Shown here piece after piece: positions 1 to 6,137 of a stretch of DNA of 6,292 nt. The translations under genes and the position numbers were made by a program. The notes below the pieces were generated by a model, which was not told the DNA's origin, made no database searches, and was given only the letters and a program-made list of their open reading frames with translations. The stretch spans positions 1 through 6,292 of the forward strand of contig JARRCQ010000104.1 of assembly GCA_029982105.1 (NCBI GenBank), given 5' to 3'. Every line of letters begins with the position of its first letter. Position 1 is the first letter of the stretch. The stretch comes from Candidatus Atribacteria bacterium. Lineage in GTDB: Bacteria > Atribacterota > Atribacteria > Atribacterales > Caldatribacteriaceae.

Positions 1-754
1 AATCAAAAATAACCATATTCTCTAAGTTGCCTCCTGCCAACTCAATAAACCGAGCTATAGTAGTATTGGAAGCTCCGGCTCCTAAAAGCACTATTTTTAC
101 TTCTCCTATTTTTTTATCTGCCAATTTCAAAGCATTGATTAAGCCAGCCAGAGTAACACAAGCGGTACCCTGAGCATCATCGTGCCAGACCGGGATGTTG
201 CACTCCTCCCGCAAAGCGTCTAATACCTGATAACAATTGGGTTGAGATATATCTTCCAGATTAACCGCTCCAAAACTGGGTTCTATCATTTTTACCAAAT
301 CAATAATTTTCTCTGGTCGGTGGTTTCCTTTTTCATCTCTACTGTCGATACACAGGGCAGTAGCATCAATTCCTCCTAAATATTTCATCAGAAAAGCTTT
401 TCCTTCCATAACTCCCAACCCCCCGGGAGGGGTACAATCTCCGTCTCCCAAAACCCGAGAAGAATCGCTTACCACCGCCACTAAATTTCCCCGATTAGAA
501 AGTTCGAAAGATTCATCATTATTATCTCTGATAGTAGTGGAAATTTTAGAAACCCCTGGAGTATACCAGACATTAAACCAGTTAAAACCAAAAACTCCTG
601 CTTTGGGTACAGTTTGCATCTTGCCCCCATAAAATCGATGAGCCCGCTCAGCTAACCTCATAAAAAAAAGAGTTTTAGCTCGAGCAGATTGTTCGGGAGT
701 GAGAGAAGAAAGAATTTCGTCCAAATTATCTAAGGTCCAGTTTACTTTAGACAT
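1..754 (-). CDS. Malic enzyme family protein, N-terminal 251 residues (3' end outside window)
   Basis: Malic enzymes oxidatively decarboxylate malate to pyruvate and CO2 with NAD(P)+ in the cytoplasm. I translated this frame by hand. It opens with ATG at 754, seven bases after a strong AGGAGG, and runs off the left edge. Family landmarks appear in order: YTPGV with the catalytic Tyr near residue 64, NLVAVVSD at 90-97, MEGK with the catalytic Lys near 119, NLEDI with metal-binding Glu/Asp at 167-168, HDD at 191-193, and a glycine-rich dinucleotide loop, LLGAGASN, at 223-230. Two conserved stretches differ from the common form: HDDAQGT replaces HDDQHGT, and VLGDGDCTPPGG stands where VLGLGNIGP is usual. 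It is therefore a divergent subgroup, and its true substrate could be malate or a related beta-decarboxylatable hydroxyacid. It lies 61 bases after the small membrane protein gene, so the two may be co-transcribed. The missing C-terminus holds the rest of the Rossmann domain. Confidence 0.88.
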   Translation of the reverse strand, partial: MSKVNWTLDNLDEILSSLTPEQSARAKTLFFMRLAERAHRFYGGKMQTVPKAGVFGFNWFNVWYTPGVSKISTTIRDNNDESFELSNRGNLVAVVSDSSRVLGDGDCTPPGGLGVMEGKAFLMKYLGGIDATALCIDSRDEKGNHRPEKIIDLVKMIEPSFGAVNLEDISQPNCYQVLDALREECNIPVWHDDAQGTACVTLAGLINALKLADKKIGEVKIVLLGAGASNTTIARFIELAGGNLENMVIFD

Positions 755-782
755 AGTATTTCCTCCTAATTCTATTATCTAA

Positions 783-826
783 TTAACCAAATTTATAACC
801 CCTCTGTCGCGCCTTCTATTGGTTAA
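783..826. repeat. 8-bp inverted repeat in front of the malic enzyme gene
   Basis: TTAACCAA at 783-790 is matched by TTGGTTAA at 819-826, with a 28-base spacer. The repeat straddles the stop codon of the membrane-protein gene and ends about 30 bases before the malic enzyme start codon. It could be an operator half-site pair or a weak stem in the mRNA leader. With only 8 bp and a long loop, chance is possible, and no T run follows that would make it a terminator. Confidence 0.3.
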
Positions 827-1199
827 AAATCGTTGCTTTCGCTAATCTGTTCCCCTCTTTTTCAGTTGCTAAGTTGTCCACATTGCTTAACAGAGCTTCT
901 AACCCTGCTTCCAGCGCTTCAGCCAGCAATATTTGTAAACGATGAGATTTGTTTTGTTCCTCAATCATGATGACCATCTTAAAAGAAAGAAGCAATACTC
1001 CAATCTCCAACAAAAAAACTTTATATAGCCATTGAGAGATTAAAAGGTCTAAACCAAAAACTACCAAAGCTACAATCAAAAGTAAAGAACTAAAACACTT
1101 AGTACGATGAATACTCGCATCCACTCTTTCTTTTTCCCGATGAAACTCTTCAAACTTCTTGACAAATTTACTCCCGTTTCCGGGGGAAAAAGTATCCAT
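816..1199 (-). CDS. Small membrane protein of unknown function (127 aa, two predicted helices)
   Basis: I do not recognise a family. The ATG at 1199 has an in-frame stop upstream and a usable ribosome site (AGAGG, nine bases away). Residues 11-34 are rich in Lys, Arg and Glu. Two hydrophobic segments follow at about 36-55 and 60-80, joined by a very short turn, which suggests a membrane hairpin. Residues 81-127 form a charged tail that looks helical, with a Leu/Ala/Glu-rich stretch near 89-104. By the positive-inside rule both ends should face the cytoplasm. No signal peptide, metal site or catalytic motif is visible. The gene sits between the racemase and malic enzyme genes on the same strand, so it may belong to either transcript. 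A transport accessory or scaffold role is possible but unsupported. Confidence 0.6.
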   Translation of the reverse strand: MDTFSPGNGSKFVKKFEEFHREKERVDASIHRTKCFSSLLLIVALVVFGLDLLISQWLYKVFLLEIGVLLLSFKMVIMIEEQNKSHRLQILLAEALEAGLEALLSNVDNLATEKEGNRLAKATIFNQ

Positions 1200-1442
1200 A
1201 TAACCTTTCCTCTCTTTTTCGACAAGATTAGCTGTTTTATTTTATAGCTAACTGTAAAACTCATTATAATGACTATGAGAGGTAACCCCCTCATAGTCCC
1301 CAAAAGACAAAGAATATAAAAAACGTAAAAAACCACTAGAGAAGCTATAGTATCCCTCAGCACATAGCGATCTTGAGTTTTTAACTTCTGATATAATTTA
1401 CTCTTTTTAAAGTTTTAAAATTTTAGCAAGTTTTGTGGGATA
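1200..1442. other. AT-rich intergenic region between racemase and membrane-protein genes
   Basis: This 243-base gap is the only sizeable non-coding stretch in the window and probably separates two transcripts. It holds a 9-bp-stem hairpin (1271-1298) and most of a pair of 11-bp inverted repeats (1346-1447). A minus-strand TATAAT box lies at 1268-1263, but no convincing -35 element is found 16-18 bases upstream. A second possible pair, TTTAAA and TTATAT with a 17-base spacer, lies in the A/T-rich part near 1380-1420 and matches the consensus poorly. No RNA gene was recognised. A GTG-initiated hydrophobic reading frame crosses the region but lacks a ribosome site and overlaps the next gene by 124 bases, so I do not call it. 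Confidence 0.5.
1271..1298. repeat. Perfect 9-bp hairpin downstream of the racemase gene
   Basis: GACTATGAG at 1271-1279 pairs with CTCATAGTC at 1290-1298 around a 10-base loop; two more G-C pairs can form inside the loop if one A is bulged. It lies about 145 bases past the racemase stop codon on the minus strand. The sequence after the stem on that strand is A/T-rich (ATTATAATGAGTTTT) but lacks a clean T run. It is therefore at best a weak terminator, or a 3'-end-stabilising or attenuating structure. Confidence 0.45.
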
Positions 1443-1447
1443 CTATA
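1346..1447. repeat. 11-bp inverted repeats bounding a 102-bp AT-rich segment
   Basis: TATAGTATCCC at 1346-1356 is the exact reverse complement of GGGATACTATA at 1437-1447, with 80 very A/T-rich bases between. The right-hand copy spans the racemase stop codon (1443-1445). The arrangement could be a long-loop mRNA stem at the operon end, or the remains of a small inverted-repeat element. No flanking target duplication was noticed and no transposase is present. Confidence 0.45.
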
Positions 1448-2687
1448 AAACAGGCAAAGTCGAACCTCCGTAGGGCATAACTATTATACTGGCGCCTTCT
1501 CCTTTCACCTCCAGAGCCCGAGCTACCGCTTCTTCTACACTTTGAAAAGGCTTCATAAAAATTTTTTCTACTGTAGAGGGAGGAAAATCAGAAACAAGGT
1601 AAATATCTTCTACTCGTTCCCTAACTAAAGCAATAGCTGCTGCTTTATGGCCTCCCAGCACAAAGTCTCTTTTTATCCTATCAATCAAGTCCTGAGGAGA
1701 AGAAGCATTCAATATCCATTCTTCAAAAATTGGCTCTCCCCATCCCTCGCTGCAAGCAGCAACAAAAATTATTATTCCTCCCTTTTTTACTGCATACTTA
1801 GCGTTATCCAGAGCTTTCTGGGCCTGATAGAGATTAATATCCTTAGGATATCCACCAGGAGTGGTAATAACAATATCCGCCTCTTCTTCCAGTTCCACCT
1901 TATAAAGAGAATCGAGAAATTTACATCCTTCTCGATGGGCAAGAAACACATTCCCAGCAAATAATTTTAAGATATTTTTATTTTCATCCAGAACCACGTT
2001 CACCAAGTAATCTACTGGGCAATACCGATATACTTCCTCGATGTCCTTTCTTACGGGGTTTATTTCCATTTCTCCTGCTCTCGCACTTTCTTCTACCATA
2101 TGACTGTGGTTTGCCTGAATAGCCTCCCGGCTAGAAACTCCAGGCATGATGGCTTTCATTCCCCCTGAGTAACCGGCAAAATAATGATATTCGATGTTAC
2201 CCAAACAAATAAGACGATCTCCCTCTAAAACCCGGCGATAAATATCAATAGGAGTGCCGTTTTCAGTATAGCCTAAGCGAACACAATCTTGAGGATCGCT
2301 GTCCTGGGATTCAATCTTTCCATAAAGGGGGCCTAAAAGATATCTCTTTTCTTCCTCCTTATGAGGACGATGAATTCCCATGGCAAAGATCACCAAAATA
2401 TTAGAATTGGGGACACCAATCCTATTCAGTTTTTCTACCAAAAGAGGAAGCACTCGAGCAGTGGGCATAGGACGAGTAATATCACTGGTAACAATGACTA
2501 CTTTCTCACCTGACTTCACTATTTCTTCTAAAGGAGGAGCACCAATAGAATACTCTAAACCCTTTCTAATTCTTTCCTCCTCTGCGCCCTCTGTTTCTAC
2601 GGTTTTAGGTTTCAATGTTTTTCGCACACTATTGTCTGGAAGTTGAACTCGAATCTTTTCCTTCCCATAGCCCAGCTCTATTTCCAT
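1443..2687 (-). CDS. larA: LarA-family nickel-pincer hydroxyacid racemase/epimerase (414 aa)
   Basis: LarA-family enzymes invert the 2-carbon of 2-hydroxy acids such as lactate by hydride transfer to a nickel-pincer nucleotide cofactor bound to a lysine. Length is close to the 424 aa of Lactiplantibacillus plantarum LarA, and the key residues can be aligned by eye: SDITRP at 68-73 (Asp69, Arg72), GIHRP with His106, EYHYF with His168 (the two proton/hydride-relay histidines), GGMK with the cofactor-tethering Lys178, ANHS with nickel ligand His194, and LYQAQK (Tyr287, Gln288, Lys291). All appear intact, so it should be active if the cofactor is made. The cofactor genes larB, larC and larE are not in the window. 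The family also includes racemases of malate, other hydroxyacids and a sugar-acid epimerase, so lactate is not certain. ATG at 2687 follows AAGGGGTG, 25 bases after the ligase alpha gene, so it is probably the last gene of that operon. Confidence 0.88.
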   Translation of the reverse strand: MEIELGYGKEKIRVQLPDNSVRKTLKPKTVETEGAEEERIRKGLEYSIGAPPLEEIVKSGEKVVIVTSDITRPMPTARVLPLLVEKLNRIGVPNSNILVIFAMGIHRPHKEEEKRYLLGPLYGKIESQDSDPQDCVRLGYTENGTPIDIYRRVLEGDRLICLGNIEYHYFAGYSGGMKAIMPGVSSREAIQANHSHMVEESARAGEMEINPVRKDIEEVYRYCPVDYLVNVVLDENKNILKLFAGNVFLAHREGCKFLDSLYKVELEEEADIVITTPGGYPKDINLYQAQKALDNAKYAVKKGGIIIFVAACSEGWGEPIFEEWILNASSPQDLIDRIKRDFVLGGHKAAAIALVRERVEDIYLVSDFPPSTVEKIFMKPFQSVEEAVARALEVKGEGASIIVMPYGGSTLPVL

Positions 2688-2712
2688 TTTTTCACCCCTT
2701 AATCAAGGTCTG

Positions 2713-3585
2713 CTACTGTAGAATTGTCTTTACTATTTCCACAATATGCGCGGTGCTTTCAGCAATGTATGCACCTGCTTCTTGTAACACTTCTTCTTTG
2801 TTCTGAGCGCTTCCTTCTCCCCCCGCTGACACTATAGCTCCAGCATGCCCCATGCTTTTTTCTCTGGGAGCGTTTTTCCCAGCTATAAAAGCCACCACCG
2901 GCTTGGTAATATTATTCTTTATATATTTAGCCGCTATCTCTTCATCGTTGCCTCCAATTTCCCCAATCAACACAATAGCCTCTGTTTCTGGGTCTTCCTG
3001 GAAAAGAGGAAGAAGGTCTACAAAGGTAGAACCAGGAATCATATCTCCCCCTACTCCTACCACAGTAGACTGACCAATTCCTTCCCGAGTCATAAGGAAA
3101 ACAGTCTCGTAACAATTAGTAGCGCTGCGAGAAAGAATCCCGACTTTTCCAGGAGAAAAGATTTTATGAGACATAAAACCGGCTTTAGATTTTCCAGGAG
3201 AAATTACTCCAAAAGAGTTAGGACCAATTATTCGACATTTCTTTTTTTGAGAGAGGTGATAAGCTCCCAGCATATCATGCACCGGAACCCCTTCAGCAAT
3301 AGTAATAATCAAAGGGATTCCTGCATACATAGCTTCGTAAACCGCTGAGACATTCAATCGAGGAGGAACAAAAATAACCGTAGCATTTGCTCCTCGCTCT
3401 TCCACCGCCTGTCTTACAGTATTGAATACCGGAACACCTTCCACTTCCCCTCCTCCTTTACCCGGGGTAACACCAGCTACAATGTTTGTGCCATACTCCA
3501 GCATTTGCTGGGTGTGGAAGGTTCCTTCCCGTCCAGTAATTCCTTGAACCAGTAGCCTGGTATTTTCATCTACTAATATACTCAT
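2713..3585 (-). CDS. sucD: ADP-forming acid-CoA ligase alpha subunit, succinyl-CoA synthetase type (290 aa)
   Basis: The alpha subunit binds CoA and carries the phosphohistidine of the reaction acid + CoA + ATP <-> acyl-CoA + ADP + Pi. Length matches E. coli SucD (289 aa). Visible landmarks are the CoA-binding Rossmann part with ITGREGTFH at 16-24, GVTPGKGG at 38-45, GEIGG at 208-212, and GHAGAI with the phosphorylated His at 247. Two loops near the acid-binding site differ from E. coli: GPNSFG (121-126) replaces GPNCPG, and SRSATNCYE (152-160) replaces SRSGTLTYE. Residues 114-116 are a KKK run. These changes suggest an acid other than succinate, although annotation pipelines would call it succinate-CoA ligase. 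The ATG overlaps the beta-subunit stop as ATGA, with AAGGAG eight bases upstream inside the beta gene, which indicates coupled translation. Confidence 0.9.
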   Translation of the reverse strand: MSILVDENTRLLVQGITGREGTFHTQQMLEYGTNIVAGVTPGKGGGEVEGVPVFNTVRQAVEERGANATVIFVPPRLNVSAVYEAMYAGIPLIITIAEGVPVHDMLGAYHLSQKKKCRIIGPNSFGVISPGKSKAGFMSHKIFSPGKVGILSRSATNCYETVFLMTREGIGQSTVVGVGGDMIPGSTFVDLLPLFQEDPETEAIVLIGEIGGNDEEIAAKYIKNNITKPVVAFIAGKNAPREKSMGHAGAIVSAGGEGSAQNKEEVLQEAGAYIAESTAHIVEIVKTILQ

Positions 3586-4736
3586 CTATTTCTCTCCTTT
3601 AACCATTCAGAAACAATTTCTACTCCTTCTTGAACACTCTCGGCTAAGGGAACCGGGGGGGTGATGTTTCGCACTATTTCTACTCCTATCTCTCTATTAG
3701 TCCCTTCCATTCGAACCACGAGAAATTTATCCAAGGTGGCTTCACGACGAGCCAATTCCACTCCTCGGGCTACTTCATCACAGCGAGTTATCCCTCCAAA
3801 TATGTTAATTAACACTGCCTCCACTTGAGGGTTAGAAAATACAATCTCAATAGCCTTAGCTATTCGATCATAAGTAGCTCCACCACCCAGGTCCAGGGCG
3901 CATGCCGCTTTAACGCCTTTCTGGGAAAAAAGATCAATAGTAGACATCAACATCCCTGAACCATTACTAATTACTCCTACTCTCCCTTCAGTATCAATGG
4001 GGATATAAAGAAAATTATATTTTCGAGCTTCTATAACCAGTGGGTCTTCAGTCAATTCATCCCGAAACTTAACCATATCAGGATGGCGAAAAAGAGAGCT
4101 ATCATCAATATCCACCTTAGCATCCACGGCTAATAATTGGCCATCTGCTGTCACCATTAGAGGGTTTATTTCGGCTAACAAGCAATCATATTCCCGGAAA
4201 AAGCGATACAAGTTTTCAGATAGTTTAAATAAAGGAGTGAGAAAAGAAGAGTCTATCCCCGTTTTATCCAGTATATACCAAGCCATATGATCACGAATTC
4301 CCTCCAGCGGTTCAACAGGAACTCGAACAATTTTCTCCGGAGTTTCCTTGGCTACCTCTTCAATGTCCATTCCTCCTTGAGAGCTAAACATCAAAAGAGG
4401 GGCTTTAATTTTTCGATCTAAGGTAATGCTTAAATACCATTCTTTTTCTGCTGTTATTTTCCGAGTAACCAGCACTTTTTTAACTGGCAGCCCCTTCAAG
4501 GTAGACCCCAGCATTTGAGAAACTATATTTTCTAATTCTTCTTTATTTTCCGCAAATTTTATTCCACCAGCCTTACCTCTACCTCCTACCAAGACCTGAG
4601 CTTTCACCACCACGGGGAAAGAAAATTCTTTCCCCGTGGTTTTTAAATCATCCAGTTTATCTACAACTATTCCCTTATTAGTAGGTATGTTATAGAGGTC
4701 GAATAACTCTTGTGCTTTATATTCCAGTAGTTTCAT
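3582..4736 (-). CDS. sucC: ADP-forming acid-CoA ligase beta subunit, succinyl-CoA synthetase type (384 aa)
   Basis: The beta subunit supplies the ATP-grasp nucleotide site and part of the acid site of the heteromeric ligase. I start it at ATG 4736, because MKLLEYKAQELF matches the canonical family N-terminus; the upstream GTG at 4748 adds four residues inside the preceding gene. Landmarks are KAQVLVGGRGKAGG ending at residue 58 (nucleotide binding), AEINPL with Glu189 and VDAK with Asp205 (Mg binding), NGSG at 258-261, LGGGAT at 283-288, GGITRCD at 314-320 and EGTN at 344-347. Length is near the 388 aa of E. coli SucC. The start lies two bases after the dehydrogenase stop, with only a weak GGGG six bases upstream, so translation is probably coupled. 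Placement beside an acylating dehydrogenase suggests it runs towards ATP formation. The gene contains a perfect 15-bp palindrome at codons for residues 32-42. Confidence 0.9.
   Translation of the reverse strand: MKLLEYKAQELFDLYNIPTNKGIVVDKLDDLKTTGKEFSFPVVVKAQVLVGGRGKAGGIKFAENKEELENIVSQMLGSTLKGLPVKKVLVTRKITAEKEWYLSITLDRKIKAPLLMFSSQGGMDIEEVAKETPEKIVRVPVEPLEGIRDHMAWYILDKTGIDSSFLTPLFKLSENLYRFFREYDCLLAEINPLMVTADGQLLAVDAKVDIDDSSLFRHPDMVKFRDELTEDPLVIEARKYNFLYIPIDTEGRVGVISNGSGMLMSTIDLFSQKGVKAACALDLGGGATYDRIAKAIEIVFSNPQVEAVLINIFGGITRCDEVARGVELARREATLDKFLVVRMEGTNREIGVEIVRNITPPVPLAESVQEGVEIVSEWLKERNR
4609..4640. repeat. Perfect 15-bp inverted repeat inside the ligase beta gene
   Basis: Positions 4609-4623 (ACCACGGGGAAAGAA) pair without mismatch with 4626-4640, leaving a two-base AA loop. 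On the plus strand the stem is followed by TTTT (4641-4644), giving the form of an intrinsic terminator for antisense transcription. On the mRNA strand no T run follows. One arm encodes a variable N-terminal linker (TTGKEF) and the other the conserved FPVVV before the ATP-grasp glycine loop, so the reading frame is maintained through it. Confidence 0.8.
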
Positions 4737-4738
4737 TT

Positions 4739-6103
4739 TTATCCCCACAACTCTTCTTCTGTTGGTATTCTCACTCCTTCTATGGGGTAGCCTATCCGGG
4801 TAATGTTGAGTAAATGCTTATAATCCAGATTCTCGGAAAGGCTATTATTTCCCCAATAGCCACAGCCCAAAGTGGTGGTAGGAGCAAAACCATAGTTGAA
4901 GCTCCCTCCTGCGGTGGTAGCGCAAGGAGCGTTCACCACTACCCTGCTTACTTTTACCCTTTCTCCCAGTTTTTCAATGTTCTGTTTGTTATTAGAATGG
5001 ACAGATACTGTATGGCCAATCCCTTCAATTTCTAAGTTCTCTTCTGCTATATTTATTGCTTCATCAAATTCTCCATAGGTAAAAGCAGCCAACACCGGAA
5101 ACATCTTTTCCTTACGGAACACGCTCTTTTTATTTTCGTTGTTTTCTTTTATTACAATCACCCTTCTATCTTGAGGAATGTTTACCCCTACTATTTGGGC
5201 AATTTTCTGTACTGACTGGCCTATGAGGTCTTTATTGATAATCCCTCCAGGGAACAACCCTTGAGCAAACTTATTTTTCTCTTCCTCGTCTTCCACATAA
5301 TAAGTTCCCTGAGCTTTAAACTCATCAATTACTGCCTCATACATTTCTTGAGGAATAATGACCGATTGCTCACAGGAACAAATAATCCCGTTATCAAAGG
5401 CTCGGCTCTGAATGATCTTGGAAACTGCTTCTTTAACATCTATACCCCGGTCAATGATACATTGAACATTCCCTTGACCCACACCCAAAGAGGGCTTACC
5501 GCTGCTGTAAGCTAACTTTACTATTCCTCCCCCTCCGGTCGAGACCACAACATCCACTGCTTTCATTAATTCCACAGTAAGCTCGCTGGTCGGTTCTTCA
5601 ATTATCTGTATCAAGTCTTCGGGAGCGCCATGTTGAGTAAGAGCATTTCGGAAAAGAGAAATGAGATAAGCTCCACATTTTTTAGTTCGAGGGTGAGGAG
5701 AAACAATCACTGCGTTTCTCCCTTTTATGGCAAACATAGAATTACACATAGGAGTAACAATAGGATTGGTTACCGGAGTTATGGCGGCTACTATCCCTGC
5801 CGGTTTAGCAATTTTTACGATACCTGGCTCTTCATCTCGGCTAATAATACCCACCGATTTTTTGCTTCGAAGACTATTCCATATGATATTGGCTTTAGCT
5901 CTATTTTTCTTTACCTTATCCTCATAAACCCCCATTCCACTTTCTTCCACTGCTCGACGCGCTAAATCTTCGGCATTATCATAAACTATCTTACCCAAAG
6001 CCTTAACAAGCACGTCTACCTCTTCTTGGGTAGCATTTTCAAAGGCCCTCTGCGCCACCTTGGCCTTTTGCACCAAATTACCAATATATTCTTTAGCTTC
6101 CAC
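4739..6103 (-). CDS. CoA-acylating aldehyde dehydrogenase (454 aa), succinate-semialdehyde/sulfoacetaldehyde dehydrogenase-like
   Basis: The enzyme oxidises an aldehyde with NAD(P)+ and CoA to an acyl-CoA. It belongs to the acylating branch of the aldehyde dehydrogenase superfamily, related to the AdhE N-terminal domain, clostridial SucD and SauS. Landmarks, numbered from the chosen start, are ITPVTNP at about 108-114 and SPHPRTKK at 135-142 (cofactor region), STGGGG at 188-193, GVGQGN at 207-212, catalytic Cys242 in DNGIICSCEQ, and the C-terminal GGSFNYGFAPTTTLG and WGNNSLSEN blocks. A second Cys (244) lies two residues after the catalytic one. There is no alcohol dehydrogenase domain, so it is not AdhE. 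No encapsulation peptide is apparent at the N-terminus, which argues against a PduP/EutE microcompartment form. The substrate cannot be read from the sequence. It is followed after two bases by the acid-CoA ligase, which would convert its product to acid plus ATP. Confidence 0.87.
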   Translation of the reverse strand: MEAKEYIGNLVQKAKVAQRAFENATQEEVDVLVKALGKIVYDNAEDLARRAVEESGMGVYEDKVKKNRAKANIIWNSLRSKKSVGIISRDEEPGIVKIAKPAGIVAAITPVTNPIVTPMCNSMFAIKGRNAVIVSPHPRTKKCGAYLISLFRNALTQHGAPEDLIQIIEEPTSELTVELMKAVDVVVSTGGGGIVKLAYSSGKPSLGVGQGNVQCIIDRGIDVKEAVSKIIQSRAFDNGIICSCEQSVIIPQEMYEAVIDEFKAQGTYYVEDEEEKNKFAQGLFPGGIINKDLIGQSVQKIAQIVGVNIPQDRRVIVIKENNENKKSVFRKEKMFPVLAAFTYGEFDEAINIAEENLEIEGIGHTVSVHSNNKQNIEKLGERVKVSRVVVNAPCATTAGGSFNYGFAPTTTLGCGYWGNNSLSENLDYKHLLNITRIGYPIEGVRIPTEEELWG

Positions 6104-6111
6104 CAAAAACA

Positions 6112-6119
6112 CTCCTTCC
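6112..6119 (-). promoter_or_regulatory. Ribosome binding site that fixes the dehydrogenase start
   Basis: GGAAGGAG reads on the minus strand from 6119 to 6112. The longest reading frame would start with GTG at 6112-6110, whose first G is the last base of this site, leaving no spacer. The in-frame GTG at 6103-6101 lies eight bases after the site, an ideal spacing. The protein therefore probably begins three residues later than the longest frame, as MEAKEYIGN. Confidence 0.75.
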
Positions 6120-6137
6120 TTGGGTTTTAATTTTCTT

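Noticed and set aside
1263..1268. TATAAT box on the minus strand as a promoter for the membrane-protein gene
   Set aside because: No -35 hexamer lies 16-18 bases upstream; the position is G-rich. In A/T-rich intergenic DNA the box alone is weak evidence.
1076..1363. 95-residue hydrophobic minus-strand reading frame between the racemase and membrane-protein genes
   Set aside because: It starts with GTG without a ribosome site, overlaps the better-supported membrane-protein gene by 124 bases in another frame, and contains the 1271-1298 hairpin. Its hydrophobicity is expected from A/T-rich DNA.
1076..1363. Frameshift joining the 95-residue frame to the membrane-protein gene as one four-helix protein
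   Set aside because: The downstream gene has its own ATG, ribosome site and an in-frame upstream stop, and no slippery run or homology was seen to support a join.
1647..5965. Plus-strand open frames across the operon (for example 1647-1964, 2845-3348, 5630-5965)
   Set aside because: All lie opposite well-conserved enzyme genes, show no recognisable domains and have low-complexity composition; they are antisense shadows.
2713..6103. Firm assignment to a sulfoacetaldehyde/sulfoacetate pathway
   Set aside because: The dehydrogenase plus ligase pairing fits, but no sulfonate transporter, sulfite-releasing enzyme or sulfosugar enzyme is in view, and a LarA racemase is not expected there.
4739..6103. 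Microcompartment-associated PduP/EutE or bifunctional AdhE
   Set aside because: There is no apparent encapsulation helix at the N-terminus, no shell-protein genes nearby, and no C-terminal alcohol dehydrogenase domain.
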